Shown here: positions 8,354 to 15,839 of the stretch, in pieces
How positions within the stretch are numbered: the first letter of the stretch is position 1
Layout: each line of letters opens with the position of its first letter
DNA from: an uncultured Muribaculaceae bacterium
GTDB lineage: Bacteria > Bacteroidota > Bacteroidia > Bacteroidales > Muribaculaceae
Length of the DNA: 26,456 nucleotides
Assembly (NCBI GenBank): GCA_938039795.1
Contig: CALHWU010000059.1
Location: forward strand, 1-26,456
Reading direction: 5' to 3'
Program-made: the position numbers and the translations under genes
The notes under the pieces: model-generated
The model's database searches: none
Told to the model about the DNA's origin: nothing
What the model saw: the letters and a program-made list of their open reading frames with translations, nothing else

Positions 8354-8384
8354 TTGTATAATCCCCGGGCATGTCATATTTTTG
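8354..8384 (+). promoter_or_regulatory. Promoter of the TonB-domain secreted protein
   Basis: TTG (8354-8356), a 20-base spacer, then TATTTTTG (8377-8384) match the Bacteroidota -33/-7 pattern. This predicts a leader of about 80 nt before the ATG at 8472. Confidence 0.6.
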
Positions 8385-8471
8385 CAGCGGAGAGTCCCTA
8401 CTCCGGGCCCTCTCCGACAGAGAACTCACGCTAATGACAGCAGGCTCTCCGGAGCCGACCTTAATTCACTG

Positions 8472-8912
8472 ATGTACCGACTCAAACCAATTATCACTTT
8501 CTTCTTGCTGACACTGGCTTTCTGTGTCAGCGGACAGCAGCGCATGGTCGTCACCTACCGTACGGTCAGCGCCGACAACAGGCCTGTCGACATAGAGGCT
8601 TTCCTGTTCGAGTCGGTCGACGAGCAGCCCCATTTCCCGGGGGGCGACGGAGCCATGATGAAATTCATCAACCGCGAGCGCCGCTATCCGGCCCGCGCAT
8701 ATCGCAAAGGGATAGAGGGACGCGTGCTGTGCAGCTTTGTCGTCACCCCCGACGGCACCATCACCGCGCCTGAGGTCATACGCGGAGTTGAGGAGAGCCT
8801 CAACAAGGAGGCTCTCCGCATCATCAACCGTATGCCCCGGTGGGTGGCAGGCAAGATAGGCGACACCAAAGTGCCCGTCTACTGCATTCTCGCCATACCT
8901 TTCCGTCGCTGA
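8472..8912 (+). CDS. Secreted protein with a lone TonB C-terminal domain
   Basis: A 146-residue protein with a cleavable-looking signal peptide (MYRLKPIITFFLLTLAFCVSG, then QQ). A short stretch of about 35 residues precedes a TonB_C-like domain from about residue 50: HFPGGDGAMMKFI, GIEGRVLCSFVV, PDGTI, NKEALRIINRMPRW and PVYCILAIPF. The same landmarks occur in the TonB at 23155 (QFPGGPKALKEWL, GIQGTVHVRFVV, DKEAVRVVSKMPNW). Unlike TonB it has no retained membrane anchor and no long periplasmic linker, so it is unlikely to transmit proton-motive force. It could bind TonB boxes or peptidoglycan in the periplasm. The start at 8472 is chosen for the signal peptide. It is monocistronic and ends 10 bases from the convergent gene at 8923. 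Confidence 0.82.
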   Translation: MYRLKPIITFFLLTLAFCVSGQQRMVVTYRTVSADNRPVDIEAFLFESVDEQPHFPGGDGAMMKFINRERRYPARAYRKGIEGRVLCSFVVTPDGTITAPEVIRGVEESLNKEALRIINRMPRWVAGKIGDTKVPVYCILAIPFRR

Positions 8913-8922
8913 CAGCCCATCC

Positions 8923-9258
8923 TCAGACTTCATGCGCCCTTGGCATGAAAGCGCAGCCCACGTTCCAGGCAAGCGCTCCGGCCATCGCGGCCATCAGCCC
9001 GGTAATCGTTATATCGCTCACGGTCAGCACCGGTTCCTGCATCAGATCTACACCGTAGATCACTCCGAACACAAGCGTCACCACCAGTCCGACCGCACAC
9101 GCCACTGTCTCGATCCATCCGGCCCAGAACCGTTTCCGCTCGGGCAGACGCGCCATCACCTTTCGTGTGAACCAAGGCTCTGGAGGAGCTTTCGGCAGAT
9201 TGCGTTTCAGCAGTTCGCTTATATCCTTGTCAGTCATGTCAGTCTGTTCTTTTTTCAT
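8923..9258 (-). CDS. Small two-helix membrane protein, candidate anti-sigma factor
   Basis: I do not recognise a named family. The product has about 111 residues. A charged N-terminal segment (DISELLKRNLPKAPPEPWFTRKVMARLPERKR) precedes two hydrophobic helices (about 47-68 and 79-101). The position directly after an ECF sigma gene, and a cytoplasmic N-terminus followed by membrane segments, are typical of anti-sigma factors; the function is therefore inferred from context. The start is uncertain: the ATG at 9258 and the ATG at 9237 (after an A-rich stretch) are both plausible, and a GTG at 9294 is in frame. No zinc-binding HxxxCxxC motif is present. Confidence 0.6.
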   Translation of the reverse strand: MKKEQTDMTDKDISELLKRNLPKAPPEPWFTRKVMARLPERKRFWAGWIETVACAVGLVVTLVFGVIYGVDLMQEPVLTVSDITITGLMAAMAGALAWNVGCAFMPRAHEV

Positions 9259-9311
9259 ACTTTCAATCACTTCAAAACCATCATTTCTTAACACGTGGCG
9301 GGCTGCCTGAA

Positions 9312-9848
9312 TCAGTCGCGCCCCATCACCCGTGCCATCTTGTCGCGGGCACGCTTGAGATAAACCTTCACCGTGCCCTCCGGCATCCCGGTTATGCCGA
9401 CTATATCCTTTATCGTACGGTCTTCCAGGTAAAAGAGCAGCACCAGACTACGCTCGGCCGGACTGAGGGCGCGCATCGCCGTGGCCACATCCATCGACGC
9501 CTCCGAGGCTCTTTGGCCGGCATCGGATTCAGCGCCCCCGTAAGGCTCCGCCTCCATGCCGGTCAGTTCACGGCGCCCCCTCAGATAGCTGTAGTATTGA
9601 TTACAGGCTATCCGGTAGAGCCATGTCCTGAACCCCGACAGGCCTTTGAACGACCTTACAGCCTCATACGCCTTCAGAAACGTATCCTGAGCCAGATCGT
9701 CGGCAAGGCACGCATCGCCTCCGGTGAGGTTGTAGAGAAACCGCCGAAGCGGCTCCTCATACTCCTCCACCAGACGGCCGAAAGCATTGCGGCTGTCGGT
9801 CGTGGCACACAGCGCCAGCAGCTTGATTTCCTCAAAGCGTGTGAGCAT
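9312..9848 (-). CDS. ECF-family RNA polymerase sigma factor
   Basis: An alternative sigma factor of the RpoE/SigW class (sigma-70 family regions 2 and 4 only), 178 residues long. Region 2 is seen as DDLAQDTFLKAYEAV (about 49-63) and GFRTWLYRIACNQYYSYLR (about 71-89). Region 4 is LSPAERSLVLLFYLED plus GMPEGTVKVYLKRARDKM near the C-terminus. The two regions are joined by a short polar linker. The ATG at 9848 overlaps the end of the upstream DUF6249-like gene by 17 bases, so translation is probably coupled. A small membrane protein gene follows. The signal that controls it is unknown. Confidence 0.93.
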   Translation of the reverse strand: MLTRFEEIKLLALCATTDSRNAFGRLVEEYEEPLRRFLYNLTGGDACLADDLAQDTFLKAYEAVRSFKGLSGFRTWLYRIACNQYYSYLRGRRELTGMEAEPYGGAESDAGQRASEASMDVATAMRALSPAERSLVLLFYLEDRTIKDIVGITGMPEGTVKVYLKRARDKMARVMGRD

Positions 9849-10590
9849 TGTTGTCGTATCCGCCGAGATCGTTGGTACGGTTAGCGTCAGCAGCAGGGTT
9901 AGTCTGCGGTATGTCGGGGATCTTCGGGAGATTGCGCTCGTTGAAATACAGCTCAGCGAAGTAACTTATCAGCTTGGCCAGACCGATGAATACCGGCAGC
10001 AGCGCCAGGCATGCAGGCTCCTTGGCATCGACCGTCATGAAGAAAATGAAGCCCACAATGCCCACACCCATCCATATCAGGGCATTGCTCAACCTGCGCG
10101 AGTCGATGCGGTATACTCGTCCACCCCTCGTCACCGATTCCATCACTTTCGAAGTGCGCGCTGCAAAGCCATTATTGAAAAACGCTTCAGGCAGCGGCAT
10201 TTTCTTCTCGATGGAATACTCTATAAGCCGGTATTTGGCCAGCAGATTCTTGCGGCGGTAGCTGAGAAGCATCCACACCAATCCTATCACGAACACGAAA
10301 GGCAGGAACACAGCTATCATCTTGCTCACCTCATGGAAATTGTCGGCCGACGAGCGCGGAGCGTCGATCTCCACGCTCGGACTGATATAGATCGGTGTCG
10401 ACCCGATCGAGTCGAAAGCCAGCGTGGTCTGGAGTTCGTCGCGTATCTGCTCGGTCAGCTCAACGCGTATCTCCTGGCGTATCCGCTCGATATCATGATG
10501 TTTGTCGCTCTCGCAGGAACTCATCGTTGCGGCTCCGCCGATTGCCAGCGCCACCAGTGCGCCAATCCATAAATTACGTGATCTGTTCAT
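9832..10590 (-). CDS. DUF6249-like membrane protein, first gene of the sigma factor operon
   Basis: A 252-residue protein with an N-terminal signal or anchor segment (residues 7-22) ending in a possible lipobox (MSSC, C26). A charged coiled-coil-like stretch (IERIRQEIRVELTEQIRDEL) and a periplasmic segment follow. Membrane helices lie at about 92-111 and 171-210, with a cytoplasmic loop between (SYRRKNLLAKYRLIEY, LPEAFFNNG). The KYRLIEYSIEKKMPLPEAF segment is what suggests the DUF6249 family; that assignment is from memory and moderate. It precedes and overlaps the ECF sigma gene. A role in sensing or in sigma regulation is inferred only from position. Confidence 0.72.
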   Translation of the reverse strand: MNRSRNLWIGALVALAIGGAATMSSCESDKHHDIERIRQEIRVELTEQIRDELQTTLAFDSIGSTPIYISPSVEIDAPRSSADNFHEVSKMIAVFLPFVFVIGLVWMLLSYRRKNLLAKYRLIEYSIEKKMPLPEAFFNNGFAARTSKVMESVTRGGRVYRIDSRRLSNALIWMGVGIVGFIFFMTVDAKEPACLALLPVFIGLAKLISYFAELYFNERNLPKIPDIPQTNPAADANRTNDLGGYDNNAHTL

Positions 10591-10666
10591 ATCTTTTTCT
10601 TTTTATTGTTTTTTGATCAATCTGACCTTTAGACGCACCACCCCGCCCAAAGGTTACACTTCCCCG

Positions 10667-10674
10667 CAAATTTA
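10667..10674 (-). promoter_or_regulatory. Promoter -7 box of the DUF6249-sigma operon
   Basis: TAAATTTG on the minus strand, about 75 bases before the ATG at 10590. A TTTTA sequence near 10695-10699 is at the right distance for a weak -33 element. Confidence 0.5.
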
Positions 10675-10713
10675 CCTCAATTTCTCCAACCGCTTAAAAC
10701 AGCTTGCAACAGG

Positions 10714-11421
10714 CTACTCGTAAAGTAAAAATTCATCAAGTAATACCTGATAATGTGCCGGCTGCAATAAACTCATTGAATACTCATAGTAATCACGTAT
10801 ATCAATATCGGCCTCTTTCGCCGCAGCTATCCAATATTTAAGTCCTTCGCTGACGTCAATAAAGTCAGATGAATACATATATGCCTCAGATAATAATGAG
10901 TATCTTTCAATGTTTTCATCGTCATCCGCGACCGGCAAATCTTCTTCGGTAAGTTCGCATGGGAATTCAACAGAAGGATCAGCTCCTTGATGCAATAACT
11001 GACGCACTTTCTGAAGATCAAGATTCTCGGCAGCGACACATAGATCCATATCGATTTCTCTATAACCAAGCTTTTTCAGTAAATCCTTTTCGGTAAATAC
11101 GACGTCTGCTATACTGTCACAGTGCGCGCAAAAAGTCTTGGCATATTCCATAAAACCAAGATTTTTGTCCTCCGGAACCTTGATGATTGTCTCATAGAAA
11201 GACAAGAGAGTTTTACATCGTTCAATAACAGTCGAAACCACAGAGAGCAGTTCTTTTTTCCAGCCACCCGAATTGAGTATCACCAAGTTGGCATATGCGA
11301 TCCAGTACAACTCTGCCACAAAGTCGCTATTACATGGCAACGATTCAGCGTCGTTATTTTTTTGGAAATAGTTAATCACGTTTTCAACTCTAAACAAAGC
11401 CGCCTCTTTATAAATATCCAT
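10714..11421 (-). CDS. Hypothetical protein with an ankyrin-like segment, AT-richer than its neighbours
   Basis: I do not recognise the family. The 235-residue protein is soluble, acidic and mostly helical. It has an ankyrin-like stretch near the middle (LCVAAENLDLQKVRQLLHQGADPSVEF, about residues 127-153; given in parts: AAENLDLQKVRQLL then HQGADPSV). The C-terminal half is rich in Tyr, Asp and Glu. It has no signal peptide or membrane segment. Codons are visibly AT-richer than those of flanking genes (frequent ata, tta, aat), which points to recent acquisition. It has its own consensus promoter. It could be an immunity or effector-neutralising protein of the sort found as orphans in Bacteroidales, but nothing in the sequence proves this. 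Confidence 0.75.
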   Translation of the reverse strand: MDIYKEAALFRVENVINYFQKNNDAESLPCNSDFVAELYWIAYANLVILNSGGWKKELLSVVSTVIERCKTLLSFYETIIKVPEDKNLGFMEYAKTFCAHCDSIADVVFTEKDLLKKLGYREIDMDLCVAAENLDLQKVRQLLHQGADPSVEFPCELTEEDLPVADDDENIERYSLLSEAYMYSSDFIDVSEGLKYWIAAAKEADIDIRDYYEYSMSLLQPAHYQVLLDEFLLYE

Positions 11422-11625
11422 ATTCCATTAATCATTATCGTAAACGCCTCCACACAATAAGTCCATCATGTTTCAGGTTCTTACATATTCTTCCGGGTTT
11501 CTGAACAACAAAATTATACCTAAAGATCGAAGTTTACAACAGCATAGACGGCAAAATCAATTTTACAACAAATTTCAATTATTTGCGGACTTATACACCG
11601 GCTCTACAGATCGGAGACTATCGGG
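11422..11625. other. AT-rich non-coding stretch between orphan gene and GH20 remnant
   Basis: It holds the promoter of the minus-strand orphan gene and otherwise nothing recognised. No inverted or direct repeats of insertion-sequence type were found at its ends. Confidence 0.5.
11509..11539 (-). promoter_or_regulatory. Promoter of the AT-rich orphan gene
   Basis: On the minus strand, TTG (11539-11537), a 20-base spacer and TAATTTTG (11516-11509) match the Bacteroidota pattern well. The leader before the ATG at 11421 would be about 80 nt. Confidence 0.6.
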
Positions 11626-12102
11626 TTTGCGAAAGCGGCGCCTCAACGTGTTCCACTGGCATCTGACCGACGAGCCGGGCTGGCGCATCGAGATCAAGCG
11701 CTAACCGCTGCTGACGGCCGAGGGCGCCAAAGGCAACTGGCACGATCCGAAAGCTCCGGCCGCATTCTATACGCAGGACGACATACGCGAGATCGTGGCC
11801 TCCAAAGGCAAGACGATGATCGGATGGGACGAGATAGCCGATGCAGGCGTATCTCCCGGCAAGGCAGTCATCATGTGGTGGCGCCATGACCGGAAGCATC
11901 AGCTCGTCAAAGCCCTCGAAAACGGCTACCGTGTGATCATGACCCCGCGCCGCCACCTCTACGCCGACTTCATCCTGCACGGCTCCCGGCCCTGCTCCGC
12001 ATGCTCGGCGCCAAAGGGATCTACTTCTTCAATCCGTTTGATCCGGCATCGACACCTGAACCAGGCGCACCCGACAAGGAGGACGTGCTTAAAAACGGTT
12101 AA
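11626..12102 (+). pseudogene. Remnant of a GH20 beta-N-acetylhexosaminidase
   Basis: Fragments of the GH20 catalytic domain are readable. RLNVFHWHLTDEPGWRIEIK (11639-11698) is followed one codon later by a TAA (11702-11704) where the family has a tyrosine (KRYPLLT). The frame then continues with PLLTAEGAKGNWHDPKAP and YTQDDIREIVA. At about 11800 it jumps in frame to SKGKTMIGWDEIADAG, so the middle of the domain, including the catalytic HxGGDE acid/base motif, is gone. After VIMTPRRHLYADFI (about 11934-11975) the frame is lost. A different frame reads on as LLRMLGAKGIYFFNPFDPA up to a stop at 12102. No start codon, signal peptide or promoter precedes it. The gene once encoded an enzyme removing terminal GlcNAc/GalNAc from glycans; it cannot do so now. 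Confidence 0.85.
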
Positions 12103-12172
12103 GCCGAAGCCACCGACAGTCGACGCGGACTATTAAATAGCGATAAACCCACGTCATTGCCCGCTAATTTCG

Positions 12173-12180
12173 TAACTTTG
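12173..12180 (+). promoter_or_regulatory. Promoter -7 box directly before the lipoprotein start
   Basis: TAACTTTG ends four bases before the ATG at 12185. Because the -7 box is followed by transcription start after only a few bases, the mRNA would begin at or near the start codon. No good -33 element is seen. Confidence 0.45.
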
Positions 12181-12184
12181 CGGA

Positions 12185-12643
12185 ATGAAACGTTTATCCG
12201 TAATAATTCTTATTTCATCATTGCTTACCGGCTGTTCGTCGGCTCCGGAGATCGATCCGTCGCGCCCCGCGCCCCAGGAGGCTGCACGTCTCGCAGAGAG
12301 CAGCCCGACAGAAGCCGCCGAAGCCTTGATCGGATGGCTGAAAAAAGCTAACGCCTCCGACCGTGACTATGCCAGGCTCTTCACCCGCGAACTGATGTCG
12401 ATCTACGACAGCGACTCCCTGGGACGCGCGCTCCGCTTCGTCCGCTCGCTCGACTCGATCAAATCTACACTGCCCCCCGGGGAGCTTGCCCACGTCTATG
12501 TGGTGTCGACCAGACCATGGCGGCTCGGAGCCATCATGAAGGCCGACGGAGCTGACCAGGGCCTTGTGAAGGCCGTAGAAGAGTATGCGGCCGATGCCGA
12601 ATCGCTCGAAGCATTCCGCCACGGCTACAACGGAGAGCTATGA
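12185..12643 (+). CDS. Small putative lipoprotein of unknown function
   Basis: A 152-residue protein with a lipoprotein signal peptide: MKRLSVIILISSLLTG followed by C17 (lipobox LTGC). The mature part is helical and polar (EAARLAESSPTEAAEALIGW, RDYARLFTRELMSIYDSD), without a domain I recognise. The aspartate-poor +2 region (C-S-S) does not tell the final membrane with certainty; in Bacteroidota most such proteins reach the outer membrane. It lies 36 bases before the polyprenyl synthase gene on the same strand and is probably cotranscribed with it and with tatD. Confidence 0.78.
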   Translation: MKRLSVIILISSLLTGCSSAPEIDPSRPAPQEAARLAESSPTEAAEALIGWLKKANASDRDYARLFTRELMSIYDSDSLGRALRFVRSLDSIKSTLPPGELAHVYVVSTRPWRLGAIMKADGADQGLVKAVEEYAADAESLEAFRHGYNGEL

Positions 12644-12679
12644 CACAATACAACCCATCCAGAACAAACATAATAGCAA

Positions 12680-13648
12680 ATGCTCGACCTCAAAGAATAT
12701 ATCGCAGCCGCCGAAAAGGCTGTAGGCAATCTTGATATTCCGGCATCGCCAGCCGGACTCTACGACCCGATCCGCTACACCCTCCAGGCCGGAGGCAAAC
12801 GGATACGTCCGGTGCTGACGCTCGCCGTGGCCGACGCCGTCGCACCCGACGGACGCCGATGCGCCCTCAACCAGGCTGCAGCCATAGAGATGTTCCATAA
12901 CTTCACGCTGCTCCACGACGACGTCATGGATCGTGCCGACATGCGCCGCGGCCGTCCGACCGTCCACCGCCGGTGGAACGAGGCCACAGCCATCCTCTCG
13001 GGCGACGCCATGCTGACGCTCGCCTCCATCGCTATGATGAAAGGTTGCGACGGGCAGCAGCTGCGGCCGGTGCTCGACCTCTTCAACCGCACGGCCATGG
13101 AGATCTACGAGGGTCAGCAGCTCGACATGGATTTCGAGAGCCGCCCTGACGTGACTGTCGACGAATACATGGAAATGATACGCCTGAAGACGTCGGTACT
13201 CCTCGGGTGCGCCTGCGCCCTCGGCGCCATCATGGCCGGAGGCGATCAGACAGCGATCGACGCTTTCTACGGCTACGGCGAAAGCCTCGGCCTGGCATTC
13301 CAGCTGCGCGACGACTATCTCGACACCTACGGCGACCCCGCCACTTTCGGCAAGCAGATAGGCGGCGACATAGCGTGCGACAAAAAGACATGGCTCCTGA
13401 TCAACGCCCTCGCCGAGGACACCACCGGCACCATAAAGGAGGAGATAGCCACTCCGTCGGAGCGCACGGTGAAGATCGACCGAGTGCGGGGCGTCTACGA
13501 CCGGCTCGGTCTGCCCGACCGCTGCCTGCAGCTGATACGCCGCTATGCCGACGACGCCGTGGCGCGCCTCCGACAGCTCGACCTGCAGCCGGTGCCGATG
13601 CGTTTCTTCACCGACCTGGCCATGCTCACAGTCGACCGCACGCGATGA
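12680..13648 (+). CDS. Polyprenyl diphosphate synthase (trans-isoprenyl type)
   Basis: Chain-elongating prenyltransferase using IPP and allylic diphosphates, for quinone side chains or undecaprenyl precursors. The 322-residue protein has GGKRIRP (38-44), the first aspartate-rich motif DDVMD (80-84) and the second, DDYLD (211-215), each with the expected flanks (LLHDD, FQLRDD). The fifth residue before the first motif is Phe75, an aromatic. In characterised relatives this position limits chain length to C15-C20, so a short product (FPP or GGPP) is inferred; long-chain IspB has alanine there. The TatD gene overlaps its stop by four bases. Confidence 0.92.
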   Translation: MLDLKEYIAAAEKAVGNLDIPASPAGLYDPIRYTLQAGGKRIRPVLTLAVADAVAPDGRRCALNQAAAIEMFHNFTLLHDDVMDRADMRRGRPTVHRRWNEATAILSGDAMLTLASIAMMKGCDGQQLRPVLDLFNRTAMEIYEGQQLDMDFESRPDVTVDEYMEMIRLKTSVLLGCACALGAIMAGGDQTAIDAFYGYGESLGLAFQLRDDYLDTYGDPATFGKQIGGDIACDKKTWLLINALAEDTTGTIKEEIATPSERTVKIDRVRGVYDRLGLPDRCLQLIRRYADDAVARLRQLDLQPVPMRFFTDLAMLTVDRTR

Positions 13649-14430
13649 CCCGGCTGATCGACACCCACACCCACCTCTACCTGCCGGAGTTTCTGGCTGA
13701 AGATGGCTCGGAGGAAAAGCCAGATGCTGTCGACCGCGCCTTAGGCGCCGGAGTGGGCCACATGATTTTCCCGAACGTGGATCTGACCACCATCGCGCCG
13801 ATGAAACGGCTTGCCTCCGCCCATCCCGAATGTGTCTCGATGGCTATGGGACTGCATCCCACCGAAGTGGCCGACGACTGGCGCGAAGCGCTCTCCATCG
13901 TCAGCGAGGAGCTGCGTGCTGGCGGCTATATAGCCGTCGGCGAGGTCGGTATCGACCTCTACTGGGACGCCACGCGCAGCGAAGAGCAGATGGCCGCTTT
14001 CGACACTCAGCTTGCAATGGCCGAAGAACTCGGCCTGCCGGTCATCATCCACTGCCGCAACGCGCTCGACGAGACGCTGGAGGTACTTCAGGGACACCCG
14101 GCCGTCCGGGCCGTGATGCACAGCTTCGGAGGCACGCCCGAGGAGGCACGGCGCATACTGGAGGCCGGATCATATTATTTCGGCATCAACGGAATTCTTA
14201 CATTCAAGCGCTCCACCCTGCCCGAGGCGATAAAGGAGATTCCCGCCGATCGTCTGCTGCTTGAAACCGACGCGCCTTACCTCGCGCCGGTGCCGATGCG
14301 CGGGCGGCGCAACGAGAGTGCCTATCTGGTGCATACCGCCGCACGTATGGCCGAAATACTCGGAAAGTCATCCGAAGAAATCGCGGAGAGCACCTCGGCC
14401 AACGCCGAGCGACTGTTCAGAATTGCCTGA
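13645..14430 (+). CDS. TatD-family metal-dependent deoxyribonuclease
   Basis: A hydrolase of the amidohydrolase superfamily with 3'-5' DNase activity in characterised members. The 261-residue protein shows the first metal motif DTHTHL (6-11), GLHPTE, the glutamate in GEVGIDLYWD, histidines in IIHCRN and MHSFGG, and the aspartate in LETDAPYLAP, all in the TatD order. The start at 13645 overlaps the stop of the prenyl synthase gene (ATGA). Upstream extension of the frame lies inside that gene and is not coding. It is the last gene of the lipoprotein-prenyl synthase-tatD group and converges on nqrF. Confidence 0.94.
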   Translation: MTRLIDTHTHLYLPEFLAEDGSEEKPDAVDRALGAGVGHMIFPNVDLTTIAPMKRLASAHPECVSMAMGLHPTEVADDWREALSIVSEELRAGGYIAVGEVGIDLYWDATRSEEQMAAFDTQLAMAEELGLPVIIHCRNALDETLEVLQGHPAVRAVMHSFGGTPEEARRILEAGSYYFGINGILTFKRSTLPEAIKEIPADRLLLETDAPYLAPVPMRGRRNESAYLVHTAARMAEILGKSSEEIAESTSANAERLFRIA

Positions 14431-14461
14431 ATGCCACTACAGCACCGGCCTCTCCACACCA

Positions 14462-14496
14462 TAAAAAAAGATGCGCAATGATTCACATCATCACGC
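14462..14496 (-). terminator. Terminator of the nqr operon
   Basis: On the minus strand a 10-bp stem (14496-14487 with 14482-14473, including two G-U pairs) closes a four-base loop and is followed by ATC and seven T (14469-14463). It stands about 45 bases after the nqrF stop. There is no T run on the plus strand, so it serves the nqr side only. Confidence 0.8.
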
Positions 14497-14540
14497 ACCC
14501 CTGATTACCATGAATTATGTAACTTTTGATCTGTCAGTCT

Positions 14541-15833
14541 TTATCCCCCGAAATTATCATAATGAATATTTTCGGGTTCTACTCCGAGCGAATCGAGCAT
14601 CTTGTTGACGGCCGCGCTCATCGGACCCGGGCCGCACATGTAGTATTCGATATCTTCGGGATCCTCGTGATTCTTGAGATAGGTGTCGTAGATCACCTGA
14701 TGGACGAATCCGGGCGTATATTTTACTCCAGCCGCATCGGCTGCCGGATCGGGCCGGTCGAGAGCCAGATGGAAGTGGAAGTTGGGGAAATCCTTCTCAA
14801 GCTGCAGGAAGTCCTGGAGATAGAACACTTCGTTGAGCGCACGCGCTCCATAGAAGTAATTCATCACACGGTCGGTGGTATGCAGCGTGCGCGTCATGTG
14901 CATGATCTGCGCGCGCAGCGGGGCCATGCCCGCGCCTCCGCCTATCCACATCATCTCCTTCTTCGAGTCGAAGATCGGATGGAAATCGCCGTAAGGGCCG
15001 CTCATGCGCACCTTGTCGCCCGGCTTGAGCGTGAAGATATAGCTCGACGCTATGCCCGGCATCACGTCCTGAAAGCCCACCTGGGGCTTCGGTTTGAAAG
15101 GAGGAGTGGCGATGCGCACGGTGAGCATTATGCGGTCGCCCTCGGCCGGATAGTTGGCCATGGAGTAGGCGCGTACGGTAGTCTCGGTGTTGCGGCATTT
15201 GAGCGTGAACAGTCCGAACTTCTCCCATGCCGGAAGGTATTCCTCGCCGATAAGGCTCTTGTCGATATCGCGATCGTAGTCCATCTCGTAGGGCGGTATC
15301 TTGATCTGAGCGTATGATCCGGGTAGGAAATCCATATGCTCTCCCGGCGGCAGGGCCACGATAAACTCCTTGATGAAGGTGGCCACATTGCGGTTGGATA
15401 TCACCTCGCACTCCCACTCCTTGATGTCGAGCACCGAAGCGGGCACGCCGATCTTCATATCCTGCTTCACTTTCACCTGGCATCCCAGACGCCAGGAATC
15501 CTTCATCTCCTTGCGGGTGAAATGGACGGCTTCGGTCGGGAGCACGTCGCCTCCGCCCTCGAACACCTGCACCTTGCACTGACCGCAACTTCCCTTGCCG
15601 CCGCAGGCGCTCGGCAGAAACACATTGTTGTCGGCCATAGTGGAGAGCAGCGATTTGCCCGAATCGGCCTCAAGACGGCGCTCGCCGTTGATCTCGATGC
15701 TGACCTTGCCAGTATGCACCAGATACCGTTTGGCCACAAGCAGTATCACTACAAGCAGCAGCGTTACCAGAAGGAAAAGGAGTGTGCCGGCCACCACAGT
15801 CGGCTGAAGAGCGGTAATAATACTTACATTCAT
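14541..15833 (-). CDS. nqrF: Na+-translocating NADH:quinone reductase subunit F
   Basis: Electron entry subunit of Na+-NQR: oxidises NADH via FAD and a [2Fe-2S] cluster. The 430-residue protein has an N-terminal membrane helix (about 13-34) and a ferredoxin-like domain with C77, C83, C86 (ACGGKGSCGQCK) and C118 (LGC). A ferredoxin-reductase module follows, with the FAD motif RAYSMANYP and the NADH-binding GGGAGMAPLRAQI, ending near EPENIHYDNFGG. The length matches the family. The start is six bases after the nqrE stop. It is the last gene of the operon, with a terminator just downstream. Confidence 0.97.
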   Translation of the reverse strand: MNVSIITALQPTVVAGTLLFLLVTLLLVVILLVAKRYLVHTGKVSIEINGERRLEADSGKSLLSTMADNNVFLPSACGGKGSCGQCKVQVFEGGGDVLPTEAVHFTRKEMKDSWRLGCQVKVKQDMKIGVPASVLDIKEWECEVISNRNVATFIKEFIVALPPGEHMDFLPGSYAQIKIPPYEMDYDRDIDKSLIGEEYLPAWEKFGLFTLKCRNTETTVRAYSMANYPAEGDRIMLTVRIATPPFKPKPQVGFQDVMPGIASSYIFTLKPGDKVRMSGPYGDFHPIFDSKKEMMWIGGGAGMAPLRAQIMHMTRTLHTTDRVMNYFYGARALNEVFYLQDFLQLEKDFPNFHFHLALDRPDPAADAAGVKYTPGFVHQVIYDTYLKNHEDPEDIEYYMCGPGPMSAAVNKMLDSLGVEPENIHYDNFGG

Positions 15834-15839
15834 GACACT

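Noticed and set aside
10648..10656. A second -7 box (TAACCTTTG on the minus strand) before the DUF6249 operon
   Set aside because: The spacing within the box is one base too long; TAAATTTG at 10674-10667 fits better.
10675..11625. Insertion sequence or transposon around the orphan gene
   Set aside because: No transposase, terminal inverted repeats or target duplications could be found at the edges of the AT-rich part.
11730..11760. Sigma-54 promoter-like TGGCAC at 11737
   Set aside because: The TTGC element is absent at the required spacing, and the site lies inside the GH20 remnant.
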